NCBI GenBank assembly: GCA_019873625.1
Contig: JAIOAW010000010.1
Coordinates: forward strand, 18,237-82,236
Length of the DNA stretch: 64,000 nucleotides
DNA from: Chloroflexota bacterium
Lineage (GTDB): Bacteria; Chloroflexota; Anaerolineae; UBA1429
Direction: 5' to 3'
A program made the position numbers and the translations under genes. The notes beneath the pieces are model-generated. The model saw only the letters and a list, made by a program, of their open reading frames with translations. It was not told the origin of the DNA and ran no database searches. This document shows positions 44,258 through 51,927 of the stretch, piece after piece (position 1 is the stretch's first letter; each line of letters opens with the position of its first letter).

Positions 44258-45325
44258 CTAGTCGTAGCGCCCCAAGGCCTTGGCGCGGGCCACGAACTCA
44301 CGAAATACGGCAAGCGAAACGCTATCAGGCACGGAGTGATCGGTGCCGGCGATGTAGCCGCCCCCCTCTTTCATCACCGGGATGAGGCGTTCCATCTCGG
44401 CCCACATCGCCTCAGGGTCATCGTAAAGGCGCGCATCCAGCCCACCCCAGAAGGACATCTTGTCCCCGTACTGTGCCTTGAGCGCCAAGGGATCCATCCC
44501 CGCCTTCACCTCGAGGGGGTTCAAGAGGTCCACGCCCAAATCGGCCCATTCGCTCACAAAGGGGGTTACGTTTCCGCAGGAGTGGTACATCACGGGGAGG
44601 CCTTTGGAGTGCGCCCATTCTACGGCGCGCTGATCCGCCGGTTTGAACAGATCGCGGTACATTGCCACCGACATAAACTGCGCCCCTTTATAGCCCATAT
44701 CGTTCCACCACTGCACCCCGTCAAAGTGGTAGCCCGCCTCCCAAATCATCTCCATAAGCGCGATGCTCAAATCCAACATCGTATCGGCCATCTCTTTGAC
44801 CCATTCCGGCTCCTCGACCATAGCCAAAAAGAGCGGCACCCCTACAAAGTGGGAATAGGTTACCTCGAACCCGAACCACAGGCTGCCGTTGATCCAAGCG
44901 CCCTCCTCGCGCCAGCGGCGCCAATTCGCCTGGAGGCGCGCCCAATCAATGCGATCGGGGGAGGGGGTCATCCGCTCTTTCGCCTTGCGCCAAGAGTCGG
45001 GGTCTTGCACGGTAAAGGCCTCGCGGTGCGGCGTGCCCGCGGCGTGGCGCCATTCGCGCAGAGTTACCCCCCAACGTGAGGTATACACGCGGTAGCGGTC
45101 GGTCTCCTCGAGGACGCGTTCGGGGTAGCGAGGGCTATTATCGGCGGTGATGACGACGATCTTATCCACGCCGAGGTGATCTTCCCAATCGCCCTCGGCG
45201 GGCAGACCCTCGCGGCGCCAACGCTCCAGCGTGGTGGCCCAAGGGATATCCGCCACGGGGATACGGTCGGCCTCGCGATGGGCCAAGATGCGCCCGATGC
45301 GTTCGCGGGTGCTCATACGATCCAT
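44258..45325 (-). CDS. uroporphyrinogen decarboxylase (URO-D) family protein, second copy
   Basis: A 355-residue URO-D-superfamily protein (MSTRERIGRILAHREADRIP, ITADNSPRYPERVLEETD, GLPVMYHSCGNVTPFVSEWA, DLLNPLEVKAGMDPLALKAQ). The YHSCGN motif, with a cysteine where zinc-dependent methyltransferases place a ligand, suggests a corrinoid or methyl-transfer related enzyme rather than HemE. AGGAGA is nine bases from ATG 45325, which is preferred; ATG 45334 and 45316 are alternatives. It lies behind the GT39-like gene and before the small Cys-rich gene, and is related to 13848-14855. Confidence 0.83.
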   Translation of the reverse strand: MDRMSTRERIGRILAHREADRIPVADIPWATTLERWRREGLPAEGDWEDHLGVDKIVVITADNSPRYPERVLEETDRYRVYTSRWGVTLREWRHAAGTPHREAFTVQDPDSWRKAKERMTPSPDRIDWARLQANWRRWREEGAWINGSLWFGFEVTYSHFVGVPLFLAMVEEPEWVKEMADTMLDLSIALMEMIWEAGYHFDGVQWWNDMGYKGAQFMSVAMYRDLFKPADQRAVEWAHSKGLPVMYHSCGNVTPFVSEWADLGVDLLNPLEVKAGMDPLALKAQYGDKMSFWGGLDARLYDDPEAMWAEMERLIPVMKEGGGYIAGTDHSVPDSVSLAVFREFVARAKALGRYD

Positions 45326-45355
45326 AATGCGCATTCTCCTCAGAATAGAATTTCT

Positions 45356-46918
45356 TTATGGCCCCTGCGACCGGCAAAAGGCCTCTAGGGCGGGCGAACG
45401 GTAAATCCCCTCGCCGATGGGCACATAGTGGGTTTGCAGGAACTCGTCAAGCGGCCGCAGGTAAACCCGCGTATCGTACCGTTCCCAGACGATCGCCTCT
45501 TGGCGCACCACGAGGGCAAGTGCGCCTTCCTCGTCGAGCGCCTGGATGACCTCCCCCAAACCCACCTCGGCTACCCAAGGCCACATAAACACATACCGCG
45601 AGACGGGTTTCATCCCGCTGAAAAAGTAGGCGTACACGCTGCCGCCGCCGGGGTAGACGCCCAGCCGCGCCTCGGGGTGATGGCAGGAGAGCGCGCGCAT
45701 CTGCTCGGCCTGCTCGCGCCACGGGCGGAACGTCTGCGGCGAAAGAGATTGGCGAAAGGCGACGAGCGAAAACCCAACGCGCAGGCCCAGCCAAGCGCCC
45801 GCCAGGGCCGGCCCCAGGCCAACGCAGAGTGCGGCAACCCGAGCCGCTCGGTGCGCTGAGAGGGGTTTGTATAGCCCCGCGAGCACAAGTGCCAAGGCCA
45901 CGAGCGCGGTTAGTACGAACGGCTGACCCCGAAAATCCCACTTGTTGATGACGAGCGCCGCTGCGCTGAAAAGATACACGAAGACGGCCGGCCTCCAAGC
46001 GCGCCGCCACGCGAGGAGTGCGGTGAGGGCCAGGCAGGCCGCGCGGTAGAGAAGGCCTGTGAACACCCACTGGTCGAACTGGGTGTACTGCGTGGGAATG
46101 GGCCGCAAGGGGTTGGCGTGCCACCATACCCGGTCAAAGATTTCCAAACCCGTGAGGGCCATGCGGGCCAGTTCTTTCAAGCGCACGGGGTTCGTATCGA
46201 GGTATTTGCCGTAGGTTTGGGCGTTGAAAAGGATGGCCTCGCGCCAAAAATCATCCAGCGCGTTGGCAGTGGCCAATGCCCCCACGGTCAGCGCGCCCGC
46301 CAGGGCACACGCCCCGGCCGCCGCCCAGCCCCGTTTGGGATGCTCGATGAGAAGGCACATCAGGGCGATGGCCACGGCATAGACCGCCAGCGGGTCGCAA
46401 AGGATGGCAAAGGCGCCCGCCAGCCCAACGACGATCATCTCTGACCAACGCGGCGGCCTGTGATCTAGGAGGAGGCCCAAGGTCAAGATAAAGACCACGA
46501 CGAGCGCAGGGGCGCAAAGGGAACTGTAGAGCACCATATTCCCCTTGTAAAAGGGGCGCAGGAGGCTCCACCCGAGGGCAGCCAGGCCGAGCGCGAGGCG
46601 ATCGCGCCCTAGGGTCATAGGCAGGGCAAAGGCGCCTATCTGCAAGGCGAGCACCGAAAAGCGCGCCGCAAAAAGGGAGCGCCCAAAGATGGCCACGACC
46701 GCGGCCATCCAATAGTAGGGCAGGGGGAAGTGGTGCGAAAAGACGTCTCGATAGAGGGTGTACCCCTCGCGCACCAAGGCGCCCACGGCGAGGTTATCGG
46801 CCTCGTCGCCAAAGGCGCCGCGATATAGGGTCAGGGTGCCGATGAGCGCGGCCAGGCCCAGGCACCCCCAAGGGAGCCAGCGCGCCCCGCTTCGCCAAAG
46901 TCGTTCAGAGGTTGACAT
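45356..46918 (-). CDS. polytopic glycosyltransferase, GT39/ArnT-like
   Basis: A 520-residue membrane protein with about ten or more transmembrane segments. The acidic loop after TM1, TLYRGAFGDEADNLAVGALV, and the SHHFPLPYYWM segment after it resemble the GT-C fold of dolichyl/undecaprenyl-phosphate-sugar dependent glycosyltransferases (PMT_2/ArnT), whose catalytic Asp/Glu lie in this first extracytoplasmic loop. The C-terminal soluble domain (about 410-520) has GVYPGGGSVYAYFF and ALVVRQEAIVWERY. ATG 46918 follows AAAGGAAC; the frame stays open upstream but the signal begins here. The acceptor is unknown. Promoter at 46946-46974. Confidence 0.78.
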   Translation of the reverse strand: MSTSERLWRSGARWLPWGCLGLAALIGTLTLYRGAFGDEADNLAVGALVREGYTLYRDVFSHHFPLPYYWMAAVVAIFGRSLFAARFSVLALQIGAFALPMTLGRDRLALGLAALGWSLLRPFYKGNMVLYSSLCAPALVVVFILTLGLLLDHRPPRWSEMIVVGLAGAFAILCDPLAVYAVAIALMCLLIEHPKRGWAAAGACALAGALTVGALATANALDDFWREAILFNAQTYGKYLDTNPVRLKELARMALTGLEIFDRVWWHANPLRPIPTQYTQFDQWVFTGLLYRAACLALTALLAWRRAWRPAVFVYLFSAAALVINKWDFRGQPFVLTALVALALVLAGLYKPLSAHRAARVAALCVGLGPALAGAWLGLRVGFSLVAFRQSLSPQTFRPWREQAEQMRALSCHHPEARLGVYPGGGSVYAYFFSGMKPVSRYVFMWPWVAEVGLGEVIQALDEEGALALVVRQEAIVWERYDTRVYLRPLDEFLQTHYVPIGEGIYRSPALEAFCRSQGP

Positions 46919-46945
46919 AAGTTCCTTTGAGCGCCTGTTGGGCAC

Positions 46946-46974
46946 GTTATGCGCGAAGAGGGGGGCCTTGTCAA
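46946..46974 (-). promoter_or_regulatory. promoter of the glycosyltransferase-URO-D operon
   Basis: TTGACA (46969-46974), 17-base spacer, CATAAC (46946-46951) on the minus strand. No convincing promoter for the divergent kinase operon was found in 46975-47060. Confidence 0.6.
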
Positions 46975-47067
46975 GCGTTCGAACGCCCTTTGCCGATTCA
47001 TAGCCGGCCGGGCAACAGCGCAACCCTCAGCACCCCCTTGCGTAATGAAAGAGTAGGAGGGATCTCG

Positions 47068-48429
47068 ATGGGGGAATCGGCACCCTTGGCCGTGGGCACG
47101 CTCCTCAAAGGGCGGTACGAGATCGTACGCCGCATCGCGGGCGGCGGGATGGCCTGGGTCTATGAGGCGCGCGAGCATATGCCTGGCCAAGTGCACACTT
47201 GGGCCATCAAAGAACTGCGCGCCGATGGTTCGGCGGTCAGCCAGGCGGAGGCGCGCCGCCTTTTTGAGCAGGAGGCGAATATCCTCGTCCGCCTAAAGCA
47301 CCCCAACTTGCCCGAGGTGAGCGCCTTCTTTGAGGAAAGGGGGCGCTGGTACCTCGTGATGGAATTCGTGCCGGGCGTGTCGCTGGCGCGCCGCTTGGAA
47401 GAGGCCAACGCGCCGCTCCTCCCTGGCGATGTGCTGGAATGGGCTATCCAAATCTGCGATGTGCTCCACTATTTGCACAGCCAGCCTCAGCCGGTCATCT
47501 TTCGAGACCTCAAACCGAGCAACGTGATGGTCACGCCGGCGGGATGGGTAAAACTCATTGACTTTGGCATCGCGCGGACCTTCAAACAAGGCCAAGATCG
47601 CGATACCTTTACAATGGGGTCGGAGAACTATGCCGCGCCCGAGCAGTGGGGCAAGGCGCAGACCGATGCCCGCGCGGACCTCTATGCCCTAGGGGCGACG
47701 ATGTATCACCTGCTCACGAACGTGGCCCCCTTGCCCGCCTATGTGCCCACGCCCCAGGTGCCCCTTCGGGCGCACAACCCGGCCGTGCCGCTGGCGCTCG
47801 CGGCGGTGGTGGAACGGGCGATGCAGCCCGATCGCGAAAAGCGCTTTCAGAGCGCCGCCGAGATGGGCGCGGCCTTGTGGGGGTGCCTGAACGGTTGGGA
47901 GCGCCGGCAACTGCGCGCCCGCCTCGCGGCTTTGCGCCAAAGGGAGGGCCATCTTGGCGAGCCGACGCCCCACGAGGCCCCTCACGCTGGGCAATCGGCG
48001 CTGGGCGCAACCCTCCGCGGCGAAAGATGCCCCTCTTGCGGGGCGCAGAATCGCCCGGCGGCGCGCTATTGCCGGGCCTGTGGCGCGCCGCTCGGAGCGG
48101 CGCCTTCCGCACACCTTGCCCTCATTGAGCCGGCGCTCGCCCCGCTCGACGTGCCCTTGGGCGAAGGGGTCTTGCTCTTGGGGCGGCGCGGCGGCGCAAG
48201 GCCGGTGCACCTTGACCTTTCGCCCTATGATCCCCAAGGGTACGTTTCGCGCAATCATGCGGCGGTGGCCTCTCGCCGTGGAACGCACCACCTCATTGAC
48301 CTGGGGAGTACGAACGGCTCATTTGTGAACGACCAACGCCTTGCGCCGCACATCCCACGGAGGTTGCAGGATGGCGATCGCATCCGTCTAGGGCGCGTCG
48401 TGCTCGAATTTCGCGAAAAGGGTGGTTGA
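47068..48429 (+). CDS. Ser/Thr protein kinase with zinc ribbon and C-terminal FHA domain
   Basis: A 453-residue soluble protein. Kinase domain about 14-275: glycine loop RIAGGGMAWVYEA, Lys in WAIKELRAD, catalytic loop VIFRDLKPSNVMV (Phe instead of the usual His of HRD), LIDFGIART and YAAPEQWGKA. A zinc ribbon (CPSCGAQNRPAARYCRACG, about 313-331) and an FHA domain (about 350-450, with GYVSRNHAAV and LGSTNGSFVND) follow. It can therefore phosphorylate and bind phospho-Thr partners. GTAGGAGGG precedes ATG 47068. It is the first gene of a five-gene phospho-signalling operon; the next start lies 17 bases after its stop. Confidence 0.92.
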   Translation: MGESAPLAVGTLLKGRYEIVRRIAGGGMAWVYEAREHMPGQVHTWAIKELRADGSAVSQAEARRLFEQEANILVRLKHPNLPEVSAFFEERGRWYLVMEFVPGVSLARRLEEANAPLLPGDVLEWAIQICDVLHYLHSQPQPVIFRDLKPSNVMVTPAGWVKLIDFGIARTFKQGQDRDTFTMGSENYAAPEQWGKAQTDARADLYALGATMYHLLTNVAPLPAYVPTPQVPLRAHNPAVPLALAAVVERAMQPDREKRFQSAAEMGAALWGCLNGWERRQLRARLAALRQREGHLGEPTPHEAPHAGQSALGATLRGERCPSCGAQNRPAARYCRACGAPLGAAPSAHLALIEPALAPLDVPLGEGVLLLGRRGGARPVHLDLSPYDPQGYVSRNHAAVASRRGTHHLIDLGSTNGSFVNDQRLAPHIPRRLQDGDRIRLGRVVLEFREKGG

Positions 48430-48446
48430 TTCGAAGGAGGCAAAGG

Positions 48447-49709
48447 ATGCAGTGTGCCCATTGTGGCTATGCCAATCGCCCGCAGGCCCTCTACTGCGCC
48501 CATTGTGGGCAAGCGCTTGCCCAGGTGAACGAAGCTCCGCACCCCGCGCAAGAGGAATCGGAAGGCGCCTCCGCCCCTATCGAGGAAGGGGAGGGCCAAT
48601 CGAACGCGCAAGCCCTTGCGCCGGGAGAAATCCTCGCCGGGCGCTATGAGATTTTGGAGGTCATCGAGGCCGAGGTGCCGGCTCCCCGGCGTCGCTACCG
48701 CGCCCGAGATTTGGGGCGGTGCGCCCGATGTGGGGCGGAGGATAATGCGCCCGAGGCGGAATATTGCGCGCACTGCGGTGCCGCGCTCGATGATGCGCCG
48801 GTCGTTACGCTCATCGAAGAAGAACCCCCTGCGCCGGAGGGGTGCCTGGCCCAGTTCCAGGATCGGGGATATGCCTACTATGTCGTTCGCGATGCATCCC
48901 CTGGCCGGGCTGAGCCGCCGCAACCCGCCTCTTGGGAATGGCGTTACGCCGTGGCGAGCGACGTAGGCCGGGTGCGCGATCTCAACGAGGATTGCGCGGA
49001 GGCGCACCTCTATACCGAAAGCGGCGGGCATGCGCTCGGGGTCTTTATCGTGGCCGATGGGTTAGGCGGGCAGGATTCGGGCGAGGTGGCCAGCCGTTTG
49101 GCCGCCGCGGCCGTTTGGGAGGGCCTTCGCGAGCGCGTCTGGCTGCCCATCCTCCGGGGCGATGAGATGCCCTCCGCAGGGGTCGAGGAGGCGCTCTGCG
49201 AGGTGGTGCGGGCTGCGAACGAGCGAGTGTATGCGGCGCGCACCCTGCAAGCGAGCCAAATGAGCACCACGCTCACCGTGGCGCTCGTGGTGGATGCCGA
49301 GGTGTACATCGCCCACGTGGGAGACAGCCGCGCCTACCGTTGGGGGGCCAGAGGGCTGGAGCGCATCACTAAAGACCATTCCCTCGTCCAGCGTTTGCTC
49401 GATGCCGGGCAGATCTCCCCAGGGGAGGTCTATACGCATCCCCAGCGGAACCTCATCTATCACAGCATCGGCGATCAGCCTCACCTCGAGGTGGATATCT
49501 TGACGTTGACGCTTGAGGAGGGCGACGGCCTTATCCTGTGTTCCGATGGCCTGTGGGAGTCAGTGCGCGACGAGGGCTTGGAGGAGGTCCTTTTGGCGGA
49601 ACCGGAGCCGGAACACGCCTGCCGGCGCCTTATCGAGTATGCCAACTTGGCCGGCGGCGAGGATAACGTCTCGGTCATCGTCGCCCAATTGGCCCGAAAA
49701 ACCCTTTAG
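48447..49709 (+). CDS. PP2C-type Ser/Thr phosphatase with two zinc ribbons
   Basis: A 420-residue protein. An N-terminal zinc ribbon (CAHCGYANRPQALYCAHCG) is followed by an acidic linker and LAGRYEILEVIEAEVPAPRR, which looks like the start of a kinase N-lobe, and a second ribbon (CARCGAEDNAPEAEYCAHCG, about 92-111). The PP2C domain (about 165-415) has all metal motifs: SDVGRVRDLNEDC, FIVADGLGGQDSGEVAS, HVGDSRAYRW, LCSDGLWESV and GGEDNVSVIVA. It should reverse phosphorylation by the operon kinases. GAAGGAGG precedes ATG 48447, and the VWA gene follows nine bases after its stop. Confidence 0.92.
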   Translation: MQCAHCGYANRPQALYCAHCGQALAQVNEAPHPAQEESEGASAPIEEGEGQSNAQALAPGEILAGRYEILEVIEAEVPAPRRRYRARDLGRCARCGAEDNAPEAEYCAHCGAALDDAPVVTLIEEEPPAPEGCLAQFQDRGYAYYVVRDASPGRAEPPQPASWEWRYAVASDVGRVRDLNEDCAEAHLYTESGGHALGVFIVADGLGGQDSGEVASRLAAAAVWEGLRERVWLPILRGDEMPSAGVEEALCEVVRAANERVYAARTLQASQMSTTLTVALVVDAEVYIAHVGDSRAYRWGARGLERITKDHSLVQRLLDAGQISPGEVYTHPQRNLIYHSIGDQPHLEVDILTLTLEEGDGLILCSDGLWESVRDEGLEEVLLAEPEPEHACRRLIEYANLAGGEDNVSVIVAQLARKTL

Positions 49710-49718
49710 GAGGTCCAT

Positions 49719-50984
49719 ATGGCAGAATATGTCGCGCTGAGCACGCGGTTGAACAAGGCCTTTGTGCCCGTCACGCCGGTTCAGCAACTCGTGTACGTCT
49801 TTATCGCGGCCAAGCCGGGAGAAGAGGTGTCTCGGAGCCGTATGCGGCTCAACTTTGGCTTCGTGCTCGATCAGAGCGGCTCGATGCGCGGGGAAAAGAT
49901 TGAGCGCCTCAAGCAGGCGGTCGCCTTGGCCCTGGCCAAGATGGCCCCCGACGATCTCGTCTCGGTTACCGTGTTCAACGATCGCGCCCAGGTCATCGCG
50001 GGGAATGCCCCCGTCTCTCGCCAAGGGGCCTTGCGAGAGAAGGTGTTGGCCCTGCGCGCGGGTGGCGGCACGCAGATGTCTCGCGGGATGAGCCTGGGCC
50101 TGCGCGAGGTGTACCAATCGTTCAGCGCCGATCGCGCCAACCAGGTGCTCCTCCTGACGGATGGGCAAACCTACGGGGATGAGGCTCAATGCCTGCGCTT
50201 GGCCAAAGAGGCGGGCGAGCATCGCATCGCCATCCAAGCCCTTGGCCTGGGGGATGATTGGAACGAAGACCTCCTCGACGAAATCGGCAAGTTGAGCGGG
50301 GGGTCTTCGGATTTGGTCGAATCTCCGGATGAAATCGTGCCGCTCTTCACGCAAACCGTCGAACGCACCCAAAAGGCCGTGGTGCGCAACGCGCGCCTCA
50401 CGCTGCGCTTGGTGAGCGGGGTGGCGCCCCGGCAAGTGTGGCAGGTTACGCCGCTCATCGCCAACTTGGGCTATGCGCCCATCGGCCCGCAGGATGTGCA
50501 GGTGGAACTGGGCGATTTAGATGCCGAGGAGGGCAAGGCGCTCCTCGTGGAACTCCTCCTCCCGCCGCGCCAGCCGGGCCGCTATCGCGTGGCCCAGGCG
50601 GAGATATCCTACGATCTCCCCGTGCAGAACGAGGCCGGCCTTTCGACGCGCAGCGACATCGTCATCACCTACACGGCCAGCCCTCAAGAATTGCAAGCCT
50701 ACGATCCCTTTGTGATGAACCTGGTCGAAAAGGTAACGGCCTACAAACTCCAGACGCGCGCCATGGAGGAGGCCCGCCAGGGGAACATCGCGGGGGCCAC
50801 GCAAAAACTGCGCGCCGCGGCCACGCGCCTGCTCGATTTGGGCGAGATGGAACTGGCCGAAGCCGCCCGCCGCGAGGCGGATAACCTTGAGCAAAGCGGG
50901 CAGATGTCCTCCAGCGGCACCAAGAAATTGCGCTACCAGACGCGCAAACTCACCCAGCATTTACCCGATCTTCCCGAATCCTAA
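49719..50984 (+). CDS. VWA domain protein
   Basis: A 421-residue protein with a von Willebrand factor A domain at about 43-225. The MIDAS metal site is complete: Asp51-x-Ser53-x-Ser55 in VLDQSGSM, Thr in GGGTQMSRGM and Asp in LLTDGQTYGD. The C-terminal half is beta-rich (about 230-330), then alpha-helical (AMEEARQGNIAGATQKLRAA). No signal peptide or transmembrane segment is present, so it is cytosolic, probably a scaffold or a target of the kinases. AGGAGG precedes ATG 49719. It lies between the phosphatase and the zinc ribbon-FHA gene. Confidence 0.9.
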   Translation: MAEYVALSTRLNKAFVPVTPVQQLVYVFIAAKPGEEVSRSRMRLNFGFVLDQSGSMRGEKIERLKQAVALALAKMAPDDLVSVTVFNDRAQVIAGNAPVSRQGALREKVLALRAGGGTQMSRGMSLGLREVYQSFSADRANQVLLLTDGQTYGDEAQCLRLAKEAGEHRIAIQALGLGDDWNEDLLDEIGKLSGGSSDLVESPDEIVPLFTQTVERTQKAVVRNARLTLRLVSGVAPRQVWQVTPLIANLGYAPIGPQDVQVELGDLDAEEGKALLVELLLPPRQPGRYRVAQAEISYDLPVQNEAGLSTRSDIVITYTASPQELQAYDPFVMNLVEKVTAYKLQTRAMEEARQGNIAGATQKLRAAATRLLDLGEMELAEAARREADNLEQSGQMSSSGTKKLRYQTRKLTQHLPDLPES

Positions 50985-51006
50985 TGCGTTGGAAAGGAGC
51001 ACGCCG

Positions 51007-51927
51007 ATGAAATGCCCTTATTGCGGAAATGACGCTCAAGACGATGCCATCTTTTGCGATCAGTGCGGCAAACGCCTGGCCGGGATCGAGGCCTCGCCAG
51101 CCGGCGAGGCGAACCCCGCCCCAGAGCCTGAATCTGCCCCTGCGACGGGAGCGGAGATCATCTGCGCCCAATGCGGTGCGCACAACGTGCCGGGCGAACT
51201 CTTTTGCAGCGAGTGCGGCGCACCGCTCAGCGCTCCCCAGCCCACGGCAACCGCCTCAGCGATGGTGAAGGAGGCGCCTGCCCCCCAGGTGGAGGCGCGC
51301 TGCCCGGCCTGCGGGGCCAACGTGGAGCCGGGAGATGCCTTTTGCTTTGCCTGCGGCGCCGCCCTAACGCCCCAAGCCCCGGCGGCGGTGGCGGCCAAGG
51401 TCGAAGCGCCCCCTGCCGAGGCGACCACGCAGACCGCGCCTACCCCGCAAGGCCAGGCTGACGAGTGCCCCTTCTGCGGGGCCAAGGTCAAGCCGGGGGA
51501 TGCGTTCTGCGACTATTGCGGCGCGGCCCTCACGCAGGGCGTAGCGGCAGCCGCTGCCCAACCCCAACCGAGCGCCCCAGCCCCCGTGCAGAGCGCGACG
51601 GCTGGGCCGAGGCTCATCGTGGGGGCAGAGCAGGTGGAAATCGCCCTGCCGGAGGGGAGGGAGGTCTTGGTGGGGCGTGAAGACCCCGTGAGCAACATCT
51701 ACCCCGACGTGGATCTCACCCCCTATCAGGCGGAGGAGGCCGGCGTCTCACGGCGACATTTCAAGATCACCCTGGCCGAGGGGCAGTACGCCATCCTGGA
51801 CCTGAACAGTACGAACGGCACACTCCTGAACCGCACGCGCCTCCAACCGGGCGTGCCGGCGGCGCTCCATAACGGCGATGAGATCCGCGCGGGGCGGCTC
51901 AAGATGGTGTTCCGGGTCGGGCTATGA
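51007..51927 (+). CDS. four zinc ribbons plus FHA domain protein
   Basis: A 306-residue protein with four double-CxxC ribbons (first at Cys3, Cys6, Cys17, Cys20; others near 54, 98 and 156, each of the form CxxCGA...FCxxCGA) separated by Ala/Pro-rich linkers, then an FHA domain (about 210-306) with VLVGREDPVSN, AGVSRRHFKI and LDLNSTNGTLLN. It has no enzyme domain and is best read as a phospho-Thr-binding adaptor. ATG 51007 is chosen because the first ribbon begins there behind GAAAGGAGC. It overlaps the following kinase gene by four bases. Confidence 0.9.
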   Translation: MKCPYCGNDAQDDAIFCDQCGKRLAGIEASPAGEANPAPEPESAPATGAEIICAQCGAHNVPGELFCSECGAPLSAPQPTATASAMVKEAPAPQVEARCPACGANVEPGDAFCFACGAALTPQAPAAVAAKVEAPPAEATTQTAPTPQGQADECPFCGAKVKPGDAFCDYCGAALTQGVAAAAAQPQPSAPAPVQSATAGPRLIVGAEQVEIALPEGREVLVGREDPVSNIYPDVDLTPYQAEEAGVSRRHFKITLAEGQYAILDLNSTNGTLLNRTRLQPGVPAALHNGDEIRAGRLKMVFRVGL

